From: Henricia sp. BOLD:AAB3569
Taxonomy: Eukaryota > Echinodermata > Asteroidea > Spinulosida > Echinasteridae
Assembly (NCBI GenBank): GCA_037783545.1
Contig: JBBELK010000816.1
Location: 176,018 to 240,017, forward strand
DNA length: 64,000 nucleotides
Reading direction: 5' to 3'
Shown in pieces: positions 22,329 to 34,380 of this stretch; the stretch's first letter is position 1, and the number at the start of each line of letters is the position of its first letter. The notes beneath the pieces were generated by a model, which worked only from the letters and a program-made list of their open reading frames with translations, made no database searches and was not told where the DNA came from. A program made the position numbers and the translations under genes.

Positions 22329-25240
22329 GCAAACAGGTTGGTTTAATAACTGCAATGCTTTATTATGTAACCAGATAAATTAGTTTTCAAAATATCCTTA
22401 AAAATATAGATTGAGGGCGTGAAATGGTAACGAGACAAATGACATAGGCTCAGAATCTCAACACTCATGGGGGGTCACGTGGGGGGAATCGATCTGGACA
22501 CACTCCTTTAAAACGGTTACATATTTCATAACCTTGTTCCTGCCATATGTGGGTCCTTGATAATATTTCACAGGGAAGAAAGGTGTGTACTTTAGGCCCA
22601 AAGTTTAATGCCATGGATTTGGTGCATTATTAGGCCGATTGTGAAACAATTAACGGAATAAACTACATGTATTATAATACCAAATCTGAAGATTGTGCAC
22701 TACATGTACTTGCAAATGTACTTGCAAATGTGCAAGTATTGAATTGATTTTGTTTTTTGAAAAGAAGTCGTCGTGGCCAAAAGCCAAATTGCAACATTCT
22801 TTACACAGTATAAATAAAATACCTGTACATAAAAAGAGAAGTCAAGCAACCAAATGATTATTATATTGGACATGATGAGAGACGTTTCAGACGCTTGGTG
22901 GCAGCAAACAACTCGGTCCTTTTCCATTGTCTACGTCAATTAAGCATGCGCACTTTAGCTCAAACGTGACGTAACCAATGGTTTGCTGCCACTACGCGTT
23001 TCAAAAGTCTCCCATTGATACAGGGGCGCGGCGCGTTCAATAGACGGTATCGAATATTGATTGCTTTCCGGTGACGTCACGCCTTCCATCCACCATTTTG
23101 GTAGGCATTTTTCATGACGCACGTGGCTCGAGTGATAACCGGCAAAAAAGAGCAAGAAAAGCGAAATGGTTGCACTTACCTCCGTTGCTTAACCTCGCTT
23201 TATGTTGTTGCGCCATGGCTGTTGTATCGATAAAGATAAAAACGTATTTCTTCAGGCTAAAAATCGCGATCAAGTAGAAGCACTTTCGTGTTTACAAGCT
23301 GACTGCATGCTCAATATTTTGAACGTATATCGCAACGCGCGTGTGTGGCATCTTCGAATGAAAATACGCTGGTGAGTATTTTTTACGCGTGTTCATGTGC
23401 GTCTATTGGCGCGCGCGTGTACGCGCGTAACTGTTGACCACCATACATTCCCGGATGTTCTACGTCATCGAAAGAAATCTATAGCCGCCATTTCGTGGGG
23501 CACCTTTTGTTACTTAAACCGTTCAACAATGGAAACACAATATGTGCAACCATGCATGTCCTCAAGGAACAAAAACTGCCCCACGAAATGGCGGCTATTC
23601 GATACAGTCTATAGCGCATTACGTATGCATACCGGCAATACCTTCAACGGTGAAGGTAGGCCTATAGGAAAATAACCAATAGACCTGTTCGGGTTTTTTC
23701 GCACACAATGGAATTAGCATGCTCATGTATATTTATTTATTTATTCACCACATCCAACAGCGGAGGGACCGCCAATTACAGGAATGGGAGCAAGTGTGGT
23801 TGAGTGCCTTGCTCAAGGGCACAGGTGCCACAACCCGTCGCGGCCCGGAATCGAACCTACATTCTAGTACTAGCACAGGAACTTAAGTTCGACGCACTAG
23901 ACCGCTCGGCCATAACACCCCACAACCAAATTCTAGCCATATTCTGGTACAGCGGACCTTTGATATGTATAGTTTGGTTCCCGAGTAGATGGCATTCTAC
24001 AATAAGTGGTAGAATTAAGAACCGGTCCACAGTATGTCAAAGGTCCGCTGTACCAAAAATAAATGAGTATGCTAATTCCATTGTGTGCGAAAAACCCCGG
24101 GGTACGGTACGTATTGAACGCGCCCCAGGTTTTTTAGTTGATGCCCTTGTCGGTGCGAGTCTTGGGGCCAATTTCATAAGGCTGTTAAGCAAAAACAATT
24201 GCTTAATCAAAAATGTTTGCTTTATAAAAATGTGTTAATAGTCAAAATTGCATGTCAACTTGTGTTTTTAGCAAGAACAGCAAATATTCTTTATGAAATT
24301 GGCCCCTGGACAAGGTGGGAGTTTGGCGACTCAAATTCGGTACCTTGTGGAGACATGGGTTCTAAAGGCAACAAAAGAGTGTAAAGGTCTCCACAAGGCA
24401 ATTCTAAAGATCTCCACAAGGATGGCACTAAATAGAAACATGGAATGTTCTAAAAAAATGAGGGATTTTAAAAATATTCTGGTCGCTACATCCTCTAGTG
24501 TATGAAATAAGGAGAATTCGGTCGAAATTTGAGCTCCAGAAAAAAAAATTATGGTTGAAATAGAAGTGTTTTGACGAAATTTTAACCAAATTCTAGCCAT
24601 TGTTCGGAGTTTGTGCACGAGAACAAAGCCATGTCTCCACAAGGATAGGGGGACGGGAAAGCGGCATCCAATATGGCCTTGCACACCAATACCTGCAGTG
24701 CGAGTGAACATGGAGCTATAAAAGGACAGCTCCATGGAGTGAAGTACTTTCTGCTCAGCATGACGGGTGCTGGTGATGTGTGACCACATGGTGTCATTGA
24801 GAGCTTTCAATTCGGGGTGCTCTAACAAGAGTGGACTGTATTGTTAGTTTATTCCATATATGCTCAAATACAATGTACATGTATACGGGTAATTCCCAAA
24901 ATTAGGGGTCCACAACTTTATTGTCCCAGTTATGTACGACACCCTGTGCTTCAAAAATCGCCACTCATGATTACAAATTCTCAGTAATAGTCTGGCCTGT
25001 GATTATAGGGACAGCATCATTGTCTTGAATATTTTGTTCTCTAATTACTGACAAATATTCGAAACAAAAGAGCATAAAGGCTCATATTTTGTTCCATGAT
25101 ATTGAATAGCAATTTGGTGTCCTGGGTAATACATACGTCAGTGAAAATTAGCTGTAAAATGAGTTTGCATTAACCTTGGTGCCTTAAAGCCCTGTCACAC
25201 TCCACTGCGATCAGCCAGTGACCGCTTTGCGCTTCCGGAC
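22329..25240 (+). repeat. 2.91-kb tandem array, unit 4
   Basis: Full-length copy with a few private substitutions, e.g. ggggggaatcgatc, gacgtaaccaatgg and ttagcatgctcatg, against the other units. Confidence 0.95.
23726..23922 (-). repeat. tRNA-Leu-derived SINE, array unit 4
   Basis: Same insertion as in unit 1, carried by array duplication. Confidence 0.8.
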
Positions 25241-26637
25241 GCAAACAGGTTGGTTTAATAACTGCAATGCTTTATTATGTAACCAGATAAATTAGTTTTC
25301 AAAATATCCTTAAAAATATAGATTGAGGGCGTGAAATGGTAACGAGACAAATGACATAGGCTCAGAATCTCAACACTCATGGGGGGTCACGTGGGGGGAA
25401 GCGATCTGGACACACTCCTTTAAAACGGTTACATATTTCATAACCTTGTTCCTGCCATATGTGGGTCCTTGATAATATTTCACAGGGAAGAAAGGTGTGT
25501 ACTTTAGGCCCAAAGTTTAATGCCATGGATTTGGTGCATTATTAGGCCGATTGTGAAACAATTAACGGAATAAACTACATGTATTATAATACCAAATCTG
25601 AAGATTGTGCACTACATGTACTTGCAAATGTACTTGCAAATGTGCAAGTATTGAATTGATTTTGTTTTTTGAAAAGAAGTCGTCGTGGCCAAAAGCCAAA
25701 TTGCAACATTCTTTACACAGTATAAATAAAATACCTGTACATAAAAAGAGAAGTCAAGCAACCAAATGATTATTATATTGGACATGATGAGAGACGTTTC
25801 AGACGCTTGGTGGCAGCAAACAACTCGGTCCTTTTCCATTGTCTACGTCAATTAAGCATGCGCACTTTAGCTCAAACGTGACGTAAACAATGGTTTGCTG
25901 CCACTACGCGTTTCAAAAGTCTCCCATTGATACAGGGGCGCGGCGCGTTCAATAGACGGTATCGAATATTGATTGCTTTCCGGTGACGTCACGCCTTCCA
26001 TCCACCATTTTGGTAGGCATTTTTCATGACGCACGTGGCTCGAGTGATAACCGGCAAAAAAGAGCAAGAAAAGCGAAATGGTTGCACTTACCTCCGTTGC
26101 TTAACCTCGCTTTATGTTGTTGCGCCATGGCTGTTGTATCGATAAAGATAAAAACGTATTTCTTCAGGCTAAAAATCGCGATCAAGTAGAAGCACTTTCG
26201 TGTTTACAAGCTGACTGCATGCTCAATATTTTGAACGTATATCGCAACGCGCGTGTGTGGCATCTTCGAATGAAAATACGCTGGTGAGTATTTTTTACGC
26301 GTGTTCATGTGCGTCTATTGGCGCGCGCGTGTACGCGCGTAACTGTTGACCACCATACATTCCCGGATGTTCTACGTCATCGAAAGAAATCTATAGCCGC
26401 CATTTCGTGGGGCACCTTTTGTTACTTAAACCGTTCAACAATGGAAACACAATATGTGCAACCATGCATGTCCTCAAGGAACAAAAACTGCCCCACGAAA
26501 TGGCGGCTATTCGATACAGTCTATAGCGCATTACGTATGCATACCGGCAATACCTTCAACGGTGAAGGTAGGCCTATAGGAAAATAACCAATAGACCTGT
26601 TCGGGTTTTTTCGCACACAATGGAATTAGCATACTCA

Positions 26638-26834
26638 TGTATATTTATTTATTTATTCACCACATCCAACAGCGGAGGGACCGCCAATTACAGGAATGGG
26701 AGCAAGTGTGGTTGAGTGCCTTGCTCAAGGGCACAGGTGCCACAACCCGTCGCGGCCCGGAATCGAACCTACATTCTAGTACTAGCACAGGAACTTAAGT
26801 TCGACGCACTAGACCGCTCGGCCATAACACCCCA
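26638..26834 (-). repeat. tRNA-Leu-derived SINE, array unit 5
   Basis: Same insertion as in unit 1, carried by array duplication. Confidence 0.8.
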
Positions 26835-27413
26835 CAACCAAATTCTAGCCATATTCTGGTACAGCGGACCTTTGATATGTATAGTTTGGTTCCCGAGTAG
26901 ATGGCATTCTACAATAAGTGGTAGAATTAAGAACCGGTCCACAGTATGTCAAAGGTCCGCTGTACCAAAAATAAATGAGTATGCTAATTCCATTGTGTGC
27001 GAAAAACCCCGGGGTACGGTACGTATTGAACGCGCCCCAGGTTTTTTAGTTGATGCCCTTGTCGGTGCGAGTCTTGGGGCCAATTTCATAAGGCTGTTAA
27101 GCAAAAACAATTGCTTAATCAAAAATGTTTGCTTTATAAAAATGTGTTAATAGTCAAAATTGCATGTCAACTTGTGTTTTTAGCAAGAACAGCAAATATT
27201 CTTTATGAAATTGGCCCCTGGACAAGGTGGGAGTTTGGCGACTCAAATTCGGTACCTTGTGGAGACATGGGTTCTAAAGGCAACAAAAGAGTGTAAAGGT
27301 CTCCACAAGGCAATTCTAAAGATCTCCACAAGGATGGCACTAAATAGAAACATGGAATGTTCTAAAAAAATGAGGGATTTTAAAAATATTCTGGTCGCTA
27401 CATCCTCTAGTGT

Positions 27414-27957
27414 GCCCAAATACAGCCATGGAAGGATTCCATACTACTCCAATTCCCAAAGCACATTTCAACTTCAACTACTCAGGTCAGGTGACATTGA
27501 ACCCAATCCAGGCCCTTCGTCCAATGATGACCCTAAAAACTCCCATCTAAAATGTATTCTGCTAAATTCTCGTAGTATCGTCAACAAAACTCTCGATCTT
27601 CAAGCTGAACTGGCCATACACCACATTGACATTGCCTGTGTGACAGAGACATGGTTATGCCCCGACATTGCCGACAGTGAAATCTTCGATGTTTCACAGT
27701 ACCAAATCTTCAGGAGAGACAGAAACCGGCATGGTGGCGGTGTACTATTCGCCTGTAAATCAAGTCTCCTGGCAACCAGAAGAGCAGAATTTGAACCATC
27801 CCCAGAAATACAAGCTGATTTCAAACAATGCGAACTCATTTGGGTACAAGTCAGTCTCCCACAGAATAAAGGCAAGCTGCTTCAAAACCACCTGGACTGG
27901 ATGGAATTTCCCCCAAAATACTCAAACTTGCTGGATTTTCAATTGTTCCAATTTTAA
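27414..27957 (+). pseudogene. LINE 2A-like leader and partial AP endonuclease
   Basis: The frame reads PKYSHGRIPYYSNSQSTFQ, then LQLLRSGDIEPNPGP at 27472-27516. This matches the 2A consensus D(V/I)ExNPGP, which makes ribosomes skip a peptide bond before the last proline. Next comes ILLNSRSIVNK and, further on, VTETWLC, containing the catalytic-type Glu of AP endonucleases, then RDRNRHGGGV. It breaks off after PQNKGKLLQ at about 27885. The C-terminal half of the endonuclease (with the SDH-type motif) is missing. The upstream ATG at 27205 belongs to the array unit and is in frame by chance. The frame ends at a stop at 27955-27957. Confidence 0.85.
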
Positions 27958-29381
27958 ACAGAATATTTAATCTTAGTCTCTCTACAGGTACAGTTCCACA
28001 CAGTTGGAAAATGGCAAATGTTGTTCCCCTCTTCAAAAACGGCAACAAATCTCTCATTTCTAACTACAGACCAATTTCTCTCACCTCTGTTCCCTGCAAA
28101 ATGCTTGAAGGTTTAATTTCAAAGAAATTACTTGACCATTCATCTCTCTATAGCATCATCCCCGAATCACAGCATGGATTTCAACCTAATCGTTCTTGTA
28201 TCACTCAATTAACCACTCTCTTTAATACATGGTCCCAGGCACTGGATGTTTCTAAACCACCTAGGATTGACGCCATCTTTCTTGACTGGTCAAAAGCATT
28301 TGACAGGTGTGACCATGCAATTCTTCTAAATAGGCTACACAGATACGGCATATGTGGAAATCTGCTCTCCTGGATCGGCAGCTTCCTCTTTAACAGACAA
28401 CAACGGGTTCTCTTTTCAGGGGCCAAATCTAACTGGGTACCGGTTACTTCGGGCGTACCTCAAGGCTCCGTTCTTGGCCCGGTACTCTTCAATTTATTTA
28501 CAGCCGACCTCCCTAACCATGTCCAATCGTCTCTACCGCAATATGCGGATGACACTGTTTTATATAGAATAATTAAATGTACAGATGATAGTGTTGTTTT
28601 ACAGAATGATCTCAACTCAATTACAAAGTGGTGTGTGGAAAACCATATGCAGTTGAACTCGGATAAATGTAAAGTTATGCACATATCTCGCTCTAGGAAA
28701 CAATGTTTAACTCAATACTTTCTTTCTGACTCTGTCCCTATACAGGTTATCACTTCCTACAAATACCTTGGTATCATCCTTTCTAATGACCTAACCTGGA
28801 ACAAACATGTAAAGATGATCCGTGCCAAATGCTCCAAATTGGCTGGTTTTATTCGCCGAACTGTTAAATCCCGAAATGCAGAAGTTCTTCTTAAACTGTT
28901 TTCTTCCCTCTGTAGACCTGTTCTAGAATACGGATCACCAGTATGGCTACCGCACCAGAAAAACCACATCCAGGGTCTCGAAGCTGTTCAACGTCGCTTC
29001 ACAAAATCATGCCTTCCCTATAACATTGCTACTTCACTCTCCTTTGAAGAACGCCTGAAGAAACTCAACTTTCCTCCTCTCTACAATAGACTTATTTATT
29101 TGAGTGTTTCCTTTGTGGTTAAATGTCTGTATAAACATAACAACATCCCTTCTTCTTTTCTCCCACAGCCAAACACTAGGAAAACGGACGCCTTGCTCTT
29201 CAAGCACCAATACAACCGTACTAACTGTGCAAAATTCTCTTTGTTTAACTTCTTCCCCCGATTTTTTAACTCTCTTCCCTGTGATCTTCGAGATCTCTGT
29301 CTGGAACCCTCTTCTAAATGCTTCCTAAATGCCCTACGTGATTACCTTCTCAACCAAGACCCCATCTCACACTCTTTTTAG
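27889..29381 (+). CDS. LINE reverse transcriptase ORF (intact RT, truncated N-terminus)
   Basis: After the deletion junction the frame reads TGLDGISPKILKLAGF on into NVVPLFKNGNKSLISNYRPI. The first Met is at 28011; from there 456 residues run to a stop at 29379-29381. RT motifs in order are: NYRPISLTSVPCKMLE; HGFQPNRSC; IFLDWSKAFDRCDHAILL (catalytic Asp); [17 protein letters not shown]; and QYADDTVLY (the YADD catalytic box). These are followed by CR1-type KYLGIILSNDLTWNKH and SLCRPVLEYGSPVW, then a C-terminal RLIYLSVSFVVKCLY region. The RT carries no stop or frameshift, which suggests a young copy. Without the rest of the endonuclease it is not autonomous. Confidence 0.9.
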
Positions 29382-29801
29382 ACATGTACCCATCCTGCAA
29401 ATTCTTTCATTATCTCATAATAAAAAAAATAATAAAAAAAGGTGACTTATCCAAGATTTATGATTTGTATTTATAATTTGCAATTACTATATTGACTTTT
29501 CTTAATTGTTTATAATTATAATAAATCCAGACAAACTTGTAAATTAGTTTTTGATTTGTGTAAATACCATATACATGTACATGTACTTATATATTTATGT
29601 TTAATTTTTTGTCATCCAATCAGTTTGGAGAGCCCCCTGACAGAAACTAGTTTCTTTTGGGCAATCCGGCGGGAGCTAATTGGATGTTGTTTTTGTTTAT
29701 GTTTTGGTTTGTTTGTTTGTTTGTTTGTTTTCCTTTATTATTTATTATGATAATTATCTGTCTGTAGTTCTGTGACATTAAGTGTATATCCCGGAAAATG
29801 A

Positions 29802-29807
29802 AATAAA
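29802..29807 (+). terminator. LINE polyadenylation signal
   Basis: AATAAA lies 5 bp before the terminal A run at about 29812-29829, as expected for the 3' end of a retrotransposed transcript. Confidence 0.7.
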
Positions 29808-30562
29808 TACTAAAAAAAAAAAAAAAAAATAAGGAGAATTCGGTCGAAATTTGAGCTCCAGAAAAAAAAATTATGGTTGAAATAGAAGTGTTTTGACGAA
29901 ATTTTAACCAAATTCTAGCCATTGTTCGGAGTTTGTGCACGAGAACAAAGCCATGTCTCCACAAGGATAGGGGGACGGGAAAGCGGCATCCAATATGGCC
30001 TTGCACACCAATACCTGCAGTGCGAGTGAACATGGAGCTATAAAAGGACAGCTCCATGGAGTGAAGTACTTTCTGCTCAGCATGACGGGTGCTGGTGATG
30101 TGTGACCACATGGTGTCATTGAGAGCTTTCAATTCGGGGTGCTCTAACAAGAGTGGACTGTATTGTTAGTTTATTCCATATATGCTCAAATACAATGTAC
30201 ATGTATACGGGTAATTCCCAAAATTAGGGGTCCACAACTTTATTGTCCCAGTTATGTACGACACCCTGTGCTTCAAAAATCGCCACTCATGATTACAAAT
30301 TCTCAGTAATAGTCTGGCCTGTGATTATAGGGACAGCATCATTGTCTTGAATATTTTGTTCTCTAATTACTGACAAATATTCGAAACAAAAGAGCATAAA
30401 GGCTCATATTTTGTTCCATGATATTGAATAGCAATTTGGTGTCCTGGGTAATACATACGTCAGTGAAAATTAGCTGTAAAATGAGTTTGCATTAACCTTG
30501 GTGCCTTAAAGCCCTGTCACACTCCACTGCGATCAGCCAGTGACCGCTTTGCGCTTCCGGAC

Positions 30563-31084
30563 TTTTTTTATCAAAGCGCAGTGACATCGCCGAGAATCCA
30601 CGACACTAGGGGTTCATTTCACAAAAATAGGACTTAGTGGAAAAGGTCTTAGCAATAGGAGTTGACTGTGCTTAAGTCCTACAATAGGACTATTCAATAG
30701 TGAGGGACTGTAAATATTTTTGCCATTTTCTCACTTTTTAAAGAGTGAAATTTGCATATTTTCAAAACTGCGTCACCATTAAACAAGATATAGAAAATAA
30801 TTTTTGTTAAACGTTATTGATAGGTGGGTCTTTGGAGACTGCATTGTATGTATAAAAATAATCACCAGGTATTTGAGTGGGTTAAACCATTTATTTTAAA
30901 TAGGGGTGTTTTAAAACCTTTTTTTTAGTATGAAAATATACCATTTTTTGACAGCTCATGGTGCAGGGCATTTGTTACAATGCTCACAATTTCCCCTGCC
31001 CAGTCAGCGCCTAGTCCAGTACGTCCTTGACAAGTCTTTATGAGGTCCAATCACTCGAACTCGCTCGACGACCTAAATTTGTCT
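30563..31084. other. right flank of the array, no gene
   Basis: It begins tttttttatcaaagcgcagtg. The word caaagcgcagtgac is a loose inverse of cagtgaccgctttgcg at the unit end, which may have helped recombination. Short inverted pairs around aggactta occur near 30630-30690. No exon was recognised. Confidence 0.4.
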
Positions 31085-33230
31085 TGCCGATTGCCCTTGT
31101 CAGTTAAAAGCTTTACAGGAGTGTGGGCTCCATTGCGACCAGGAGATCAAGTTCACACTCACCAGTTCGTTTAGAACCATACATCGACAAAAGGGATAGT
31201 TCACACGGTGCAACCGCACACGCGTTCTTACTTATTTCCACCATGCATAGTCTCAACTCTGGTACTGATCACATAACAGTCGCAAGAACCTCAAACGAAC
31301 CTCCATCTGATACCCAAAGCTAGTTGAAAACTGGCTTTCTCCAAAGATGCCGAGACTCGAACATCATTCCTAATTGTCTTACTATGGGATCCCATCTAGA
31401 ACCACAAGTCAGACCATGTATCCTGCAGGTTTCCAGCCTGGCTCTTTCACGAATCCATACCTCAAATATCCTGTCGCACCTAACTGCACTAGACAAACAA
31501 ACAGCCCATGCACAGGAGACCTTTCGCAATGCAAATGCGATTCTGCCCAAGAACCTCTCCAAGATCTAAGCCCTCACCGAGTCATCACGAACCCACCCAT
31601 ACAAGGCCACTTGTCTCAAGCAGATAAGGACATTTTATCAGCTTGTTTTGGTATCCTCACGTACGTCCGCACTGAACTTTGACATCTGCCTGAGACGATC
31701 CCAGTTTGACAATTCAGTCAACGGAGCCGGCTGTGTAACACCTCAACAAGACAGCCGCAGATAATTTCCGCATCCAAATCCAACAAGTTCTCAAGCAAGC
31801 CAAGCCAATTATACGAAGAGGACTGTGAGCGCACAGCTAGCCATCTCTATTGACCAGATCATGAGGGGTTGCTCACCTGCGTCTCATCATCCGGGTTCAA
31901 ATGGAGAGATAGATTCTTTGAACAGATAAGTAGGACCTCCATATGAAATCTCCTTTATCCCAGATCTTAGCCTGAATGTTCATGGACAAGTTTAAAACCA
32001 CTGCACTTTTAATTCACAGCAGACTGCTCCCAAGCTCCTGGCTTCCCCACGTAGATGACACTTTCATCATCTGTACCGCAAGACCTCAAGTTATTTCTAG
32101 ACCATCTGAACAACTTGCACTCCAGTATCAAGCTCATAAATGAACACGAACAAGGACATCCCATTATTTGCTGACGTCCAGACGGTACCCTCGGGCACGA
32201 CGTCTACAAGCCAACTCACACAGACTGGTATATCCACAACTCATTCCATCATCCTAGAATCAACTCCTCTGTCAACCGTACACCCAACAGTACAACGGGA
32301 TTACAACATCTACGACTAAGAACTTCATAGCACTCCAACTCAACGAATACCAAAGAGAACAAGTCAAGACCCAAGATCTGAAGACCTGTGGCTGTCGGAT
32401 CCCATATACCCGCCAATATCCATAAGTCCACAGTCTGCCTCCCTTACATAGGGAGTGCCTCTCTCAAGAATCAACGCACTCTCAACCATCAAGGCATACC
32501 ACTCATCGACAGAGCAAACTCCAAAATACACTAGACCCACAAGGACAAGAAAGGCAAGCGATGGTGTAATGGTCCTCTGCAGACGTTGCAAGGTATCAGC
32601 AAGACTTTTCGAGACCTACCCACCAGACTCAAAGAGATCATCGCTGAGGAACGCGGAGGAGACTATGAAAATCAGCTATATTCAAGCACTCACGCAAAGA
32701 GGTCCACGTTATCGACTGAAAAGGAGCACAACTCATTGTTTCTGTCGACAGATGACACCCATGATGCATCAAGAAAGCCATTAAAATCAACAAACACAGT
32801 ATCCCAATACGTCGGCTTCAACATCAGCAACAATTCGGCACTCTCTATACTTAGCTAGACTGATGGACCCTCTATACCCAAGTTCCTTGTCCCACTATAT
32901 AGGCACAGCAACAATAATATGCATTACTGAGCACACCAACAGCCAACCACAGGATAGGGATTCAATGCCTAAGCACGCCCCACCATCCAAACCCAAGTCA
33001 CTGCTCTTCAGTGTACTATTTCTCATCCAGTGCTTAACGATCATCACGAGTCCGGCACTTCCTCTGAAGACGAACAGAGCACATCGTGAGAAACGTTGTG
33101 TTAACACTTACCGGTTCTTTTGAGAACCACACATATACAAAATATATGTGCAAACCGTTTACACACTGATTTCCACCATGCATAGTCTTACTCAGCCTTC
33201 TATCTGAAGTAACACACAAGAAATCCGCAA
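31085..33230 (+). mobile_element. Penelope-like retroelement fossil (family 1, copy 1)
   Basis: Penelope-like elements encode a reverse transcriptase, often with a GIY-YIG endonuclease. Family signatures appear in pieces on this strand: SWLPHVDDTFIICT (RT catalytic VDD box, about 32040-32085); FLDHLNNLHSSIKLI; then PDGTLGHDVYKPTHTDWY (about 32175-32235) and SFHHPRINSSV. A cysteine-bearing stretch follows at about 32385-32600. It is old and broken in many places, and no intact ORF spans it. A related copy lies at 52200-53745. Confidence 0.75.
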
Positions 33231-33400
33231 CATATAATTATTATTTCCTTGTAACAGGATGGTCAGATCACAAAAAAAGTGCACTTGTCAACTTCCCGTG
33301 CATCGAAACCCTTAAAACTAAAAGCAGCTATTTTATAACTAGGTTTATTACTACTAGACGCCAAATATGACGTCTAACGTTATAACGTCACTGCAGATGG
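33231..33400. other. spacer, nothing recognised
   Basis: AT-rich, with small repeated words around gacgcc/gacgtc (33358-33395). Confidence 0.3.
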
Positions 33401-34380
33401 TTGGTTATTTTAACGGAGGTTATTGATACCCACTTTCGGTCACTTTGATGACATCTAAAGCGACCATTATATTGTGTAAATCGGTCCATTATTTCCAAAA
33501 ATAGGCACCTGATCAGTCGGGGTGGAGGGGTGAACTGCAGACCCGTAACAATCTACTCTAATGCTTGCTACGATTGGTTGAAACCGGACCCGCATCGACC
33601 GCCTTTGAAAGCTTAGCCTGGGAGGTTGAACTCTGTTTAGGTCTTTAAACTATTTCGTCTGGTGCCAGCACTACTGCAGGGTACCGTCGGATATCGTATC
33701 AGCCGACAGATCCCGGGCTTTTGGTCTCCCCTCTCTTTTTTTTGCGACAGTAGTGGCAGCAGTGGGATTTTTTCGTTGCTGTGTTCCTTTTCTTTCCGTT
33801 TTCGCCACAATGGTGGCAGCAGTGGGATTTCTCTTGGTCGTACTTTCCCTGTCTTCCCGATTTCGCCACAGTATCACAAAAACGACCAAGCTAGGTTGAT
33901 GCTCACATGAAGCAGACAGGTACACAGAGTCATGGGTGAATTTAAGATGACAGGCAGGCAGTATCAACCGAACCAGTTTGTTTTAAATGTTTTACGTGTT
34001 TGAATGGCTATTACGTCATTACAGCGTCCACCTTAAAGCTTGACCTGTGAATGTAGTGTCTTATGTTTTAGCAATATGGCTCCATGGAAGCAAAATGTTC
34101 AGAGGGTAGTGTAAAAATGACTTTTAATCTGATGTGGATGAAAATGGTAATGGTATACGAGAGTTCTCCACCGGAAGTCAGTGACAGCCACTTCCGGTCA
34201 CGTTGAAAGTGTCGTAAATGGACTTGGTGCCCTCTAAAACATCTATAACGACCCCAATATTGTGGAAATCGGTTCATTATTTCCGAAAATATGCGCCTGG
34301 TTGGTCTGGAGGAGGGGGAACTGGAGACCCCACCCCCATGGGGTCATCCAGGGATCGGAAAATTTGAACCCCACCATTTT
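33401..34380. repeat. Penelope-associated dispersed repeat R, copy 1
   Basis: Blocks at 33420-33550 and 34060-34350 share caatattgtgtaaatcggt-type sequence and are cousins of each other. 34060-34350 also matches 55293-55570 (direct) and 51655-51850 (inverse). 33640-33960 matches the inverse of 51900-52200 and, on the - strand, encodes spaced CHxCG-like motifs. The repeat accompanies the Penelope-like family at both loci and may be its 5' region. Confidence 0.7.

Larger units (their letters stand above)
27414..29828 (+). mobile_element. CR1-like LINE, 5'-truncated and internally deleted, with 2A-like motif
   Basis: The insertion begins right after the unit sequence ctctagtgt and ends in a run of As before aaggagaattcgg. 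In order it has: a short leader with a 2A-like peptide; the N-terminal half of an AP-type endonuclease; an internal deletion; a long reverse-transcriptase ORF; an AT-rich 3' UTR with AATAAA at 29802; and poly(A). At the target, the bases atga between the flanks appear lost and no clear target-site duplication is seen. CR1-group assignment rests on the endonuclease-RT layout and on RT motifs such as [13 protein letters not shown] and YADDTVLY. Confidence 0.9.
25241..30562 (+). repeat. 2.91-kb tandem array, unit 5, split by a LINE
   Basis: Unit sequence runs 25241-27413 and resumes at about 29828-30562, ending cgcttccggac before unrelated sequence. Removing the LINE leaves about 2.91 kb, so the unit is complete. 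Only this copy has the LINE, so the LINE arrived after amplification or was not carried into the other copies. Confidence 0.95.
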
